A stretch of 64,000 nt of DNA from NCBI RefSeq assembly GCF_014839805.1, contig NC_051131.1, forward strand, positions 12,016,913 to 12,080,912, in the 5' to 3' direction. The stretch comes from Manduca sexta (taxonomy: Eukaryota; Arthropoda; Insecta; Lepidoptera; Sphingidae). This document shows, one piece after another, positions 48,746 through 58,298 of the stretch. Made by a program: the position numbers and the translations under genes. Under the pieces are notes generated by a model. It saw only the letters and a list, made by a program, of their open reading frames with translations, searched no databases and was not told the DNA's origin. Within the stretch, counting starts at the first letter, position 1. The number at the start of each line of letters is the position of its first letter.

Positions 48746-49660
48746 AAATTCAGTTTATGTAACAAGGAAAAATTTGTACGTGTGCACACGTAATTCCTAG
48801 AACATGCAAAATTAATCTCAGTTACTTCATATAAGGACATTTAATAATATTAAATACTTATGAATTTAACTCACCATCAGGGCATACGGCATCACCAATA
48901 CTTCAGTATTAGTAAAAAAACTCGCCCGAGTCATTTTAACTTCCCAGTAAACACGTCATACCTGAAAACAAAGAGACAGTATTAATACAATTAGAAGAGA
49001 TCGCATCACGCAGCTTAGGAAGCAGTACAAACAGCTGACAATAGGATTACATACTCGATATACTCGTCAGACAGATCAAACGATACTTCTAGACGACCGT
49101 ATAAAATGTGCGTGTGTGCGGTTTTTGCTAATGCTTAGATCGGCTAATTTCTGTCTTGTTTTTCTTTTATATAATTTAGTTTTTTCTACATTGATTAGAG
49201 CCAAGTGGCTTTTGCTCTATATTAGCTGGCTGATGGAATTAAAAAAAAACTTGTACCTATTACTTAATAGAAGACAATGTATGTTTTCCCAAGCAAAGGT
49301 TTATCATTATTTTAGTTTGATTTTTATAGAGTACGGGATTTGTGCTTACTGTTGATTTTTAAAGTCCCACTAGCCTTAATTTATATTTTTTATTTCCAGC
49401 TTATTGAGAGTTAACACGAATAATACACATTCTTCCACATATTGCAGTATAACGGCGGAAGTTAGCAGTGATTCTCTACTTATAAAAATAAAAACTCCAT
49501 TATACCACAAATAAATCACCCACTTTACATCGAACCAACAGGAACTTTCCCTAACATTACTTCATTAAATATTTATAACAATTTACATTCGTATCTGAAC
49601 ATTTGCATATCGAAGAACCGATGTTCTAATTACGGTTAATATACAAACAAAACGGGTCTC
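48746..49660. other. AT-rich sequence, no gene seen
   Basis: No supported feature. The 79-codon frame at 49116-49355 is hydrophobic only because the DNA is T-rich. Confidence 0.4.
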
Positions 49661-49795
49661 GTTTCCTCGCGCGTCGCTGGGCGGTGTGGGAACGGGTCAG
49701 TGTCGACGCCGCGGGGTTGACGCCGCGGGGTCGGCGCCACGGCGGATGTAGGCAGGACGGCCGGCAGGACGGCAGGCAGGATGATGGCTACACTT
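49661..49795. other. GC-rich island with short internal repeats
   Basis: gacgccgcgggg occurs twice in tandem (about 49713-49738), then ggcaggacgg occurs twice with a third variant (ggcaggatgatgg). It is one of the most GC-rich stretches of the window. It could be a promoter-proximal CpG cluster or a GC-rich minisatellite; no reading frame is supported. Confidence 0.5.
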
Positions 49796-49852
49796 CCACT
49801 AAACGTGGGTTAGCGGGCTCTTTGTTTTTATACATTTATTTATAAATATGTA

Positions 49853-50037
49853 GTCAGCCAAAAAAGGAGTAGAACAAATGCAAAATTTGAAACCGCCTTT
49901 AAACTTTTGTGTCCGTATCAACAATTGTTTTATGTTTAAACTTTAAAGAGTTTAAATTATTTTGATAAAGTAAAAAAAATGTATTGAAGTCAACGTGTAG
50001 AAGGGTTTTGAAGTTTTAAATTTGTTCTGACTGACTT
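49853..50037. mobile_element. TA-type MITE (cagtcag family), copy 3
   Basis: The left end gtcagccaaaaaaggagtag, followed by aacaaatgcaaaatttgaaa, mirrors the right end, where gttttgaagttttaaatttg is followed by ttctgactgactt. TA lies next to both ends. About 185 bp, no coding capacity. It shows that the family has matching subterminal blocks on both sides. Confidence 0.6.
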
Positions 50038-51184
50038 TACTATGATATTGCAGTTATATTAAACAGCTACTTTTCGCTTGTGCAGTTTCCTACACAAGAG
50101 GTTTCTTCAGGATCAGGCTGGCATTGCTTATTATTCCTGGTATTGCCAGCAAACTATTTTTTTTATTGCTATAAAATATTCGTTTACAGCTGTTCGTTAT
50201 GGGAGCCCTATGTTCAGCAGTGGACTTTCAAACCATGAAAAATAAAAAGCCTACGTAGAGCCACTATTTACGCCATAACCTTTAAACCTAAACCATTTAA
50301 GTACTTAGTTTTTAGTACTAGTACTTTAATTGGTTGAATAAATACAGCAGACGCTTTCGGTATGATGTTATCATTTATATTGAAAAAGCAAAAACATTAT
50401 CTATGTATACCATCGGCAAACGAGGCTATAATGAACATTGCGCTCCAAATGGCACATCACACTGCACGTATCACATTCTCACGCATATTAATAACAAAAA
50501 AAAAAAAAAACACTGAATTAACGTTTGCAAACGCAGGGCCGGTGCGGACGCGCTTATCTTTTCATCTCGGGCTGTACGAGGTGAATTCATTAGCCTGGCT
50601 TGCGGCGCGTTACAGGGTATGTGTGCAAATGGAACGGAAGTCCTGCGCGTGCATACATCAACGATAGCTAGGCGACGCGCCGGGGTCGACTTCCACTCGT
50701 GTTAATGTCTACGTACGTATTCATTTCATGCTAGTACTAGTTACCATCTGGAGTGTTAGATATGAAAGAAGTCAATGAAAGTAGGTCCGACAGTCCGTAT
50801 CCTTACTGAGCGTACAAGCACTTCGAAAAATTACCATTTAAAAACAAAAGACTGGTACGTTGAAATAAAATTACAGACCGTATGGAGAATACAATTAAGT
50901 TTGAAATAAATTATTCCCTGCATAAGAACCAACACATTTGTCTTTATTAGCATACGGCAAGTGATTCTTAACCGAACGCACATAACATAGTGTCAGTTGC
51001 ACAACATTAATCCAGCCTCGTGGACACCGAGACACTTATCTCCATTCGCCTCCAGCAAAGCCACTCCATAAATACCCATTCACATACGAAAATAGCGAAG
51101 CGCATGCAAAAGTCTAGTCTCAATACGCTAAAAACGCATTCAACCATCATTCAAACTGAAAAAGTATCTTCCATTTTTTAAATA
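50038..51184. other. No gene; CpG patch at 50520-50700
   Basis: The patch at 50520-50700 (gccggtgcggacgcgcttat, cttgcggcgcgttacag) is unique and CpG-rich. Two short frames cross it without a domain. An A run lies at about 50497-50510. The rest is AT-rich. Confidence 0.35.
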
Positions 51185-51385
51185 GAATCGCGCACGGCGA
51201 GAGCTCTCGAGTCTTTGTGCGGCGAGGTTTTATCTCGGCGGTGCTCGGAGCCTCTTGAATGCGGCCGACGTCGGCGCAGGGGAAGCTCGGCGTGCGGACC
51301 AACCCGAGCACGGGGGCCAACGACCTCCGCAGTGAGGCAGGTCGCAGCCCGGGGTGGGAACTGCTGCTCGGGCAACGTTTATTGA
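51185..51385. other. 200-bp GC-rich island
   Basis: A sharply bounded GC/CpG-rich block (for example gcggccgacgtcggcgcagg near 51260) with an embedded perfect palindrome gccgacgtcggc. Open frames exist on both strands (63 codons plus, 65 codons minus) because GC-rich DNA has few stops; neither shows a domain. It could be a promoter or first-exon CpG cluster, lying about 2.4 kb before the candidate exon at 53798. Confidence 0.4.
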
Positions 51386-52460
51386 TTTTGATGTTGCGAA
51401 AAACTTATTTCACTAAACTGAATATTTTATTTTGTTGGTCGGTTTTTTAGTAGGGCGTTTTACGTCTCGAGTGTACAGAAGTGGCTTTCGCGTTTATTTG
51501 GTTTGGGAGTTCTTTTTGAGAGAAATTGAAACGTTTATTTTGATGTTTTTGAACATATTATTTGTTATGAAAATTTTTAAGAATAATACCAAATCATGCT
51601 GTAATAAAAAACAACGAGAACGCTTCAGTTAAACAACAAACAGCCTTCACATTTGCAATACATTTCCCTCTAAACAAAACAAAACAAACTGATCCAACAA
51701 TACCTATCTAATCAAACGTACACGGCCAAACAAATCACTGCACTTGTATTTGCTAACAAACAGCTTTCGGTAATCTAACCAAACGAGATTACAGGATGAG
51801 CCGCGTTGACGTCATCGACAGAGGGCAGGGGGAAGAGAGGGGAGGCATGGAGGTCGACTATGACGGTGAAATTGCATAGGCGTATATGACAGACGGGGTG
51901 AGAGACTTGTAGAAATGTTTGTCGGTCTACAAACTACACATTAGGGTCCTACTCCACATTAGGGATTTATGGTTGAAATTCCAGTGAAAATTAAGCGCTG
52001 ATATTTTTTATTAAAATTTAGTCTAAATGAGTAGTGGTGCCTCATATAACTAATCAGTTGTATAAAAACGCCTTAGAAGTATGAAATTAGAAATACATTT
52101 TTTTTTTAATTTTATATTTTTAATCCATAATTTAAATGAAAATAAAATTATGTTACATCGCCGCGGCGTGTTCGCCGTAAGATTTGGTAAATTCTAATGA
52201 GTGAAAGTCCCGAATATGCAACATAACTTGATGGGTTTATTGATAACGTTATTTAATATTACAGTCAGTGTGACAAAACTTTAATTACATCGGTGTCAAT
52301 AATATTTAATTAACGAATATAGTATTTGAGATAAGATACAGATAATAGAGTTGATTATTGGTTTTTATATCTTTTCTATGGTACAGTGTCTCTGCAGGAG
52401 TATTGAAGATACAAGACATCTGTTACGTAATGGTATCATTCGCTCGAAGATGTCGAAAAT
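51386..52460. other. No gene seen
   Basis: AT-rich to mixed. A purine-rich stretch (gagggcagggggaagagagg) lies near 51820. No supported feature. Confidence 0.4.
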
Positions 52461-52500
52461 TTAGCAGCACCTTCCCAAGAATCGAACCCAGGTCTAACTA
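52461..52500 (-). repeat. tRNA-like SINE B-box scrap (minus)
   Basis: cccaagaatcgaacccaggt is the reverse complement of an RNA polymerase III B box (gggttcgattcttg). No full SINE body is evident. Confidence 0.35.
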
Positions 52501-52618
52501 ACTTTTTTCATTACTACTCCATACTGCATAACACCAAGTTTCATACTTAACACATGTGCCAAAACGCCCATAGCACTCGGAGCTCCATCTAATAAAGTAC
52601 ATAAAGAAACGACATTAC

Positions 52619-52705
52619 TCAACCCCGTGGCACAGCAGGTGCATTGGAAACAAAAAGGTGCACAACTCGTATCAATGGGTTCGGTTCTCGGCGGGGCGCC
52701 ACTCG
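52619..52705 (+). mobile_element. tRNA-derived SINE head (plus)
   Basis: ccccgtggcacagcaggtgc carries an A-box-like tggcacagcagg, and gggttcggttctcggcgggg carries a B-box-like ggttcggttc. The outer cccc and gggg can pair like an acceptor stem. The body after 52705 is not recognisable, so it is a truncated or diverged SINE rather than a functional tRNA gene. Confidence 0.5.
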
Positions 52706-53457
52706 TCCACAATACGTACAATACTTATTATCGGCAGTGATTTCGTTTGCGTGGGTTTTGTTATATATTTTCATGTTTGTTGACAATTTGAATATTTTCA
52801 TTTGGATAATGGTGGTAACCAATGATAGTAACGTGTTCGGTTTAGTTTTGCGTAATACTGGGAATTATTTTTATTTATATTAATTACACTATTATCTTAT
52901 CAGACTGTATTATGCAAAAATATTGTATTAAAAATAGTTAAAAGTATTGGAAAGCTTATATTAAGTTATGTTAACAGTTTAACGTAATATGACTTATTGT
53001 TTCCAAGTGTGAATTGAAACCGCATTAATTTAAACAAAATATAAACATCTTAATAACTCTGTTACTATAATGACATTATTATACACGATAATAATAATAT
53101 TATTATTATTTTTCCTAAATATCCGACATAATACTATATTAAGAGGTATTTGGTTGACCCACGTTGGGGTCTCAAATAAAATGGAAATATTGACCATTCA
53201 TTGCATCGGTATGACAAGATATCACAATAATGCAGTGAATTGAAGTTATGTTTCTTGTAATATTGTGGATCAAGTCAAGAAAACGAGAAGTGCTGTATAT
53301 TTTTATTGCTGTCTATATTGGAAATGGAAAGTTATTTTTATGAACGGACGAATTTATTTAACGTAATAATGACTGACGTAAAATAAACCATTATTTAAGG
53401 CGTTTAATTTTCGTATTTACTGAGAGCTTTCAGTAAACATCAATAAATTTTAAAATC
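52706..53457. other. AT-rich; (ATA)n/(TTA)n palindrome
   Basis: At 53088-53110 ATA units turn into TTA units, giving a self-complementary microsatellite. No gene supported. Confidence 0.45.
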
Positions 53458-53722
53458 TAATCCCCTTATTCATAGACGTTTTTTATCGAACGACCGAGTA
53501 AGGCTGTGATAACAAGTCTGTTTCTCAGTACTGACGGCATGGCAGTCTTCGCAGTGCGTAGACGTAGGGACGTTGTGATTGGCTAATATTGAAATACAAC
53601 AATAATAACCAATCACAACGGCCCTATGTCTATTTCTCAGTGCCGTTGGGCACTGAGAAACAGGCTTGTTATCACAGCTTTACTCCGTCCTTAGATAAAA
53701 AACGTTTATGAATAAGGGGTTA
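53458..53722. mobile_element. Foldback MITE, about 265 bp
   Basis: The left arm (ccccttattcatagacg, ggctgtgataacaag, tgtttctcagt, gttgtgattgg) is the inverted complement of the right arm (ccaatcacaac, actgagaaacagg, cttgttatcacagctt, cgtttatgaataagggg), with several mismatches, around a short AT-rich centre at about 53585-53610. The borders read taa and tta, consistent with a TA or TTA target duplication. No coding capacity. The mismatches show it is older than the perfect foldback at 45328. Confidence 0.8.
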
Positions 53723-53797
53723 AAGCTAGAACAACAACCGATTTTTTTGCCCGAATCAACCCTAGTGCAAAATTTCATATTTCCGTCGCTATTTCAG

Positions 53798-53961
53798 CAA
53801 AATTGAAGTGTATCCCCGTATATGACAGGTTGGAAACGGCTATACAGTTTGTCCGTAGAAACACTCCGCAGGGGTTATCGTACACCCTCGAGATCCTTTA
53901 TGTTAGCGACTCCACATTCTGCGACAATAACGCTGGATTGACCCTTCAGATTTTTTGATAG
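53798..53961 (+). CDS. Candidate exon, ANF-receptor-like N-terminal lobe, with frame break
   Basis: After a good acceptor (ccgtcgctatttcag ending at 53797), one plus-strand frame stays open for 52 codons: KLKCIPVYDRLETAIQF, then RRNTPQGLSYTLEILY and SDSTFCDNNAG. The pattern (aromatic, R-x-x-x-A-I plus aromatic, G-L-x-Y-x-L-E-I-x-Y, D-S-x-x-C, then L-x-x-Q-I) resembles the beginning of ANF-receptor / periplasmic-binding-type ligand-binding domains of natriuretic peptide receptors and receptor guanylyl cyclases, which are extracellular. The frame hits TGA at 53956-53958, right after a T6 run. With one T fewer it would pass through an Asp-Arg to a possible donor (AG|GTGCTC at 53962). So it is either a pseudo-exon, a homopolymer error, or not this family. 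No neighbouring exon was found. Confidence 0.35.
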
Positions 53962-54335
53962 GTGCTCAAGTACCCTGGGGGCACAAGGGGCCTTTACATA
54001 TTAAATGGCTTGACAGAAGTGGCCGTGACGTTCAATGATTGGTACGGGTGCGATATTAAAAATGACAATCAATTTTGGTTATTGTGTTTGTAGAGAAAAG
54101 ATTTATAATAATAATTTCGGCTGTTAGCGACTGAGTTAGCAGTTTCTTAACAATTGTACCTATTTTAGAATACCAACTACAGCATGAGAACAATTTCTCG
54201 ATGCCAATTCTTTACAAATACACTTTATTATAAAAGTAAGGATAAAAATACACTAAAAATAATTACACCAAGGTTCGTAACAAACCCGAACAGAACAAGT
54301 GTTGAGGGACGTGTTACAGGAAATATTTAAGTAGG
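53962..54335. other. No further exon recognised
   Basis: Mixed sequence (accctgggggcacaaggggc near 53972) becoming AT-rich. It would be intron if the preceding exon is real. Confidence 0.35.
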
Positions 54336-54337
54336 TA

Positions 54338-54599
54338 CAGTCAGTCACAAAAGTAGGTGAACAAATTCAAAATTTCAAAACGCTTCTAAGCATTAATTAA
54401 CTTTAATCGAAATATAAATTTCTCTTTATCTACAAAAACCCTCTGAATTTTATTTTGGTGAAGAATTTTTTTTTTTTTTTGTATACGGAAACGGCAAAGT
54501 GCACCCTACTGCATCATATAAACAATTGTTGAAACGGAGAAAAAAGTCTAAATGCGATTTAAAAAAAAATATTCTTTAAACTACTTTCGTGGCTGACTG
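54338..54599. mobile_element. TA-type MITE (cagtcag family), complete copy
   Basis: The left terminus cagtcagtcacaaaagtag and right terminus ctactttcgtggctgactg are inverted complements, with TA directly outside both (54336-54337, 54600-54601), so this is a Tc1/mariner-type MITE of 262 bp. The interior is AT-rich, with a T run at about 54466-54480. It is the best-preserved of four copies in the window. Confidence 0.8.
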
Positions 54600-54601
54600 T
54601 A

Positions 54602-57324
54602 CAACGTTTTCGGCAACCAATTAATGATGTAAACATAACGTACTTTCTTTTTTCTTCAAGACAAGAATTCCTTGAAGTTCTTGATTTATACTTATAGACC
54701 ATAACACAATAGTTATAAATGGGAGCAGTGTTTTGCGACGGTTTGTGGAATATATATTGAAAGTATAGTTTTGTTGAAAATAAATATATATGTATACATA
54801 TAATAGTTGTGAAAACTTAAAGTCTATTCACAATAATATTATATAAATTAAAGCAAACAAGAAGGAAAAGAAACACGAATATAATCAACAAAAATAACAC
54901 TAGAATAAAGATTCAATCATTGCGACTTCCCTAAATAGTTTAGTCAGCTAATAAAACTAGGTTAGAAAGAGAACGAAATACCGCTCAATAACAGAAGCAC
55001 ATAACTGATCTAAATCATTAAATTATTAATAAGCCTTTGTCGACCAAATTGTGATTATAACCCGCGACAAGACATCGATCACAAAGGAACGGGGGAAAGG
55101 AGGAAAATCCTATTTAAATGTATCACTTATTATTTTTTCTTATTCTTAAATAATTTCAAAACAACGAGTTTTTGCAAACTTCTTATCGACTGTAGCTAAC
55201 TTGGTAGCTAGCAACATTTTGTACCGAATATGTACTTTATTATATTTGTATTTACTTTTCAATAAGTGCAATAGTCTTCTTTAATAACTTATAATTTGTT
55301 ATTTTAATTTAATTTCAATGTAAAGCTGCCTTCTTACGTGGTTAAATTCTACCGTTTTCAGATATGTCCTTGAAACTACATACTATTATCTATATTGTAT
55401 CACATATATTATGTATAGGAAGTCGTAGAGTCAAAGCTTTTATATGCTAATGTAAGCTTCCCATATCTTACAAATATCATAATATCATTATGTCGGATGC
55501 GTGCCAAAAACATTCCTATAATAACAAATATTTTGTATCCTAACTACAAATAGTAACACAACAATATAAAGCTACTACTTGCGTTAATAAAAACTGTAAA
55601 CAATATCATATCCAAGGGACAAAGGAAATTTCTCGAAGCAATTAATGTTGTTTGCACACAAATGTTAATACAAGCACTTGTACTATTTTTAGATACGCAT
55701 TAATTCGCTTATGTGACTCACTGTCGTAGTAAAGGGTCCAAAAGAGATTTCAATTCGAGAGTGACAATTGAAAATGAATCTTAAACTGCTGAAAATAGGG
55801 TTGAATCGATGGAAACACGGGAAGAATCATTTCATAAGGTAATAAATAATAATGGATCGTCTCTGGCCTTGGTGAAATTAGTCACCGACGACGTCTCGAC
55901 ACTGTAAATTGTGAATTAATGCCTCAGCGTCACTGCCGAGGCGTAAGTACGTAGATTTGTGCGACTACTGTGTTAGTCTGGGAGGTCTAAAACAGTGTGC
56001 AAAATTAATGATCAGATTAACCGCATTACCATTGGTTTAGGAAAGTGGAGACCTAAATAATTCACATACCGTTGGAATTAGGGGCGAAAGACACATGTAT
56101 AGAAGCAGCAACGTCTAGTAATAGAAAAAGGTACAAATATAATATTAACAATAAATTAATTTATTGTTAATATTATATATTTCATATTTTTAATGAAAAG
56201 AACAACTAATTAATTATACAAGTTCTGTCCGGCCGCGACCAAGGACGTTGCCAAGTCGAAACGACGACGCTTGGCTTCCCTCGATCAGGTCAAGGATCTT
56301 TTTATTGCTTTATATTGGTCTGCCATTCTTTAGCTCTAAAAATACATCAAGAATGTCCACGAGATTGACGAAGGCATTCCACATAAATCGGTCATTTTAA
56401 TTTTTTAGTTAAACGAGAACAATTTGTGGTATTTTAAGGACAAGCAGGTCTTGGGCATAGGATCAAATTTGAGACTTCAGCATCGCCAATCTGTCCCATT
56501 CCTGATTAAGCTTATGCCACTTCTTTTGATAAGTTTATATTTCTTTGAACATAAATAGGTAAGCATTGAACATCAATACGCGAAACATTGCTCGTAGTAG
56601 ACACAATTTAAAATAAAGCAGAAAACAGTAATATGTCTTAAAATTGTATGACCTGCTCTCGCGGCAGCAGCCAGCAGGTGAAGCGAACTCGCTAAGTGTT
56701 AGTAATTTCCAGCAATTTAGTTAACTACAAGCTATAAGACTTAATTTGACCGTAATAACTATAATTACACATATTGTTATTAATAACACTGATTGTGATA
56801 ATGAAACAAGGCCCACGCATCAAGAAATACAAGTATAAACTTAATTGTATATGCACATGAAAAATCTTCTCTGTTGAAATAATTGCACCAATTTTAAGAA
56901 ACCTTCCCATATAAATCAAATTGATACGAAAACTACTTTCTTTTGTTATCAAATTATAGCAAAATCTACTATTCCCTGACGCAAACTTTGCCAGAATGAG
57001 GTATAGTAATATTTAAATACTTTGTGAACAAAAATGATAACTGAAATTGAAACAGCTTCATTAGATGTTAAATCAAAAGTATTAAAATTAAAACGTAATA
57101 CAGGCAAACAACTCGAGCTATAAACCATTAAAACGATGTGTTCAGGGGAAGTACGGGATTAGCGTTAGTGTGAAAATACATTTAGCAAGAAATATGACCG
57201 ACATTAATTTATTCTAAGGTCATTTGTACTATAAAATTAAAGAGACAAATATTTCTGATGGTAAAACAACTAAAGTTTCAATCTGTGGAAGGTTCCAAAA
57301 TTACTTTAAACTAAGAAACAATTA
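54602..57324. other. AT-rich sequence, no gene seen
   Basis: No coding region supported. Less AT-biased patches at 55860-55990 and 56225-56300 have no clear frame or domain; the latter (gttgccaagtcgaaacgacg) may be a repeat scrap. A perfect palindrome is listed separately. Confidence 0.4.
56137..56178. repeat. Perfect 42-bp palindrome
   Basis: aatataatattaacaataaa followed by ttaatttattgttaatatta and closing bases reads identically on both strands with no loop over 21 bp each side. Almost pure AT, with a single C/G pair per arm. Confidence 0.85.
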
Positions 57325-57450
57325 AAAATAAAACTATTTTACGGATTTTTTCGCGGTTTTTATATGATTATTTAGGGGAGAAAATAATAATATAAAATCC
57401 GCGAAAAAATCCGTAAAATAGTTTTATTTTCAATGTCTAACATTCGCGTA
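57325..57450. mobile_element. Foldback element, 32-bp perfect arms
   Basis: The left arm 57325-57356 (aaactattttacggattttt and tcgcgg) is the exact inverse of 57399-57430. The sequence after the right arm (caatgtctaacattcgcgta) is the inverted form of the flank at 35990 and 44970, so this belongs to the same family as 35930 and 44935. Its centre has lost the 'catgaaggctgc' part. Confidence 0.75.
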
Positions 57451-58004
57451 ATCATAAGAAATCGTTATGCGAACAAACCATATCAGGAACTCTAATTACT
57501 AATTAATTATAAACACAGCGAAACGTCTTCTCACTTGAGATTAAAAATAATTGATATACCCGGATCGCACTTAAAATTAATGCCTCCAATAAAATCCCAT
57601 TCGCAAATTCCTGACAATCACCGAGATTTTGAAGCCACACTGACACGGTTTCTAATTGATATAATTGGATACAGCTCGAAAGAGAGACGAATTTATTAAG
57701 AAGCAAAACAATTTGATCATATCAATTGTTTAATATAAATTGAATCGTTTATGGAATACAAAATAAAAGACATAAGTGTCGCCAGCTAGTAATTAAGACA
57801 TCTTTCCATAAGCATTAAGGAAATTTCATCTTTAATATTTAATACTTTTGGAATCATTGTCCTTTAAAAATGATAATAATGGTGCTAGCATACTACTGCC
57901 AAAAAGGTCGTACTCAAAGTATTTGAACTGATTTTGTAATTTGTATTGTAACAAATCTTTAATTTTAAAATACAAAATTAAATAGCAAATGAAATTCCAT
58001 TTAG
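57451..58004. other. No recognised gene
   Basis: AT-rich. A short plus-strand frame at about 57570-57700 (HRDFEATLTRFLIDIIGY) has some coding look, but no start, splice context or family match. Confidence 0.25.
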
Positions 58005-58294
58005 GAAACCATAGCACCATTCAAATGTAGTATTACTAAGATTCACATTACCGATAATTTTGACGATCCAGCAAACTTTACACGCATCAACAATGTACAA
58101 GTAATGAACGTTGTTGCGCAACGGAATGCCTCTAGAAATCCACGAACGCAATTGACGGCCATCCCAATGCCAAATGCTCCCATTGAAAATGTACTGAGAT
58201 CTACAGATCCACATAACATTGTACACGAATTAATTGATGAGGTCATTGTTAATGGGTTTTATAGTGTTTGTATCAAAATACATGTTTATGAATG
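58005..58294 (+). CDS. Candidate exon of unknown protein
   Basis: A 97-codon frame opens directly after ccatttag (possible acceptor, AG at 58003-58004) and runs to a possible donor (atg|gtgaga at 58295); read onward, a TGA follows at 58296. It reads FKCSITKIHITDNFDDPANF ... MNVVAQRNASRNPRTQL ... IVHELIDEVIVNGFYSV. Purine-first codons are frequent (gat, gac, gta, gtt, gcc, gaa), and the patch is less AT-rich than its surroundings, as expected of real coding DNA. Two minus-strand frames (58043-58246 and 57978-58226) also cross it, one of them in register, so the strand is not certain. I recognise no domain. It could be a host exon or a relic of a mobile element or other integrated sequence. Confidence 0.3.
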
Positions 58295-58298
58295 GTGA

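Noticed and set aside
52619..52705. Possible tRNA gene
   Set aside because: Box A and B are present and the ends can pair, but the arms and anticodon stem do not fit a functional tRNA; a SINE head is more likely.
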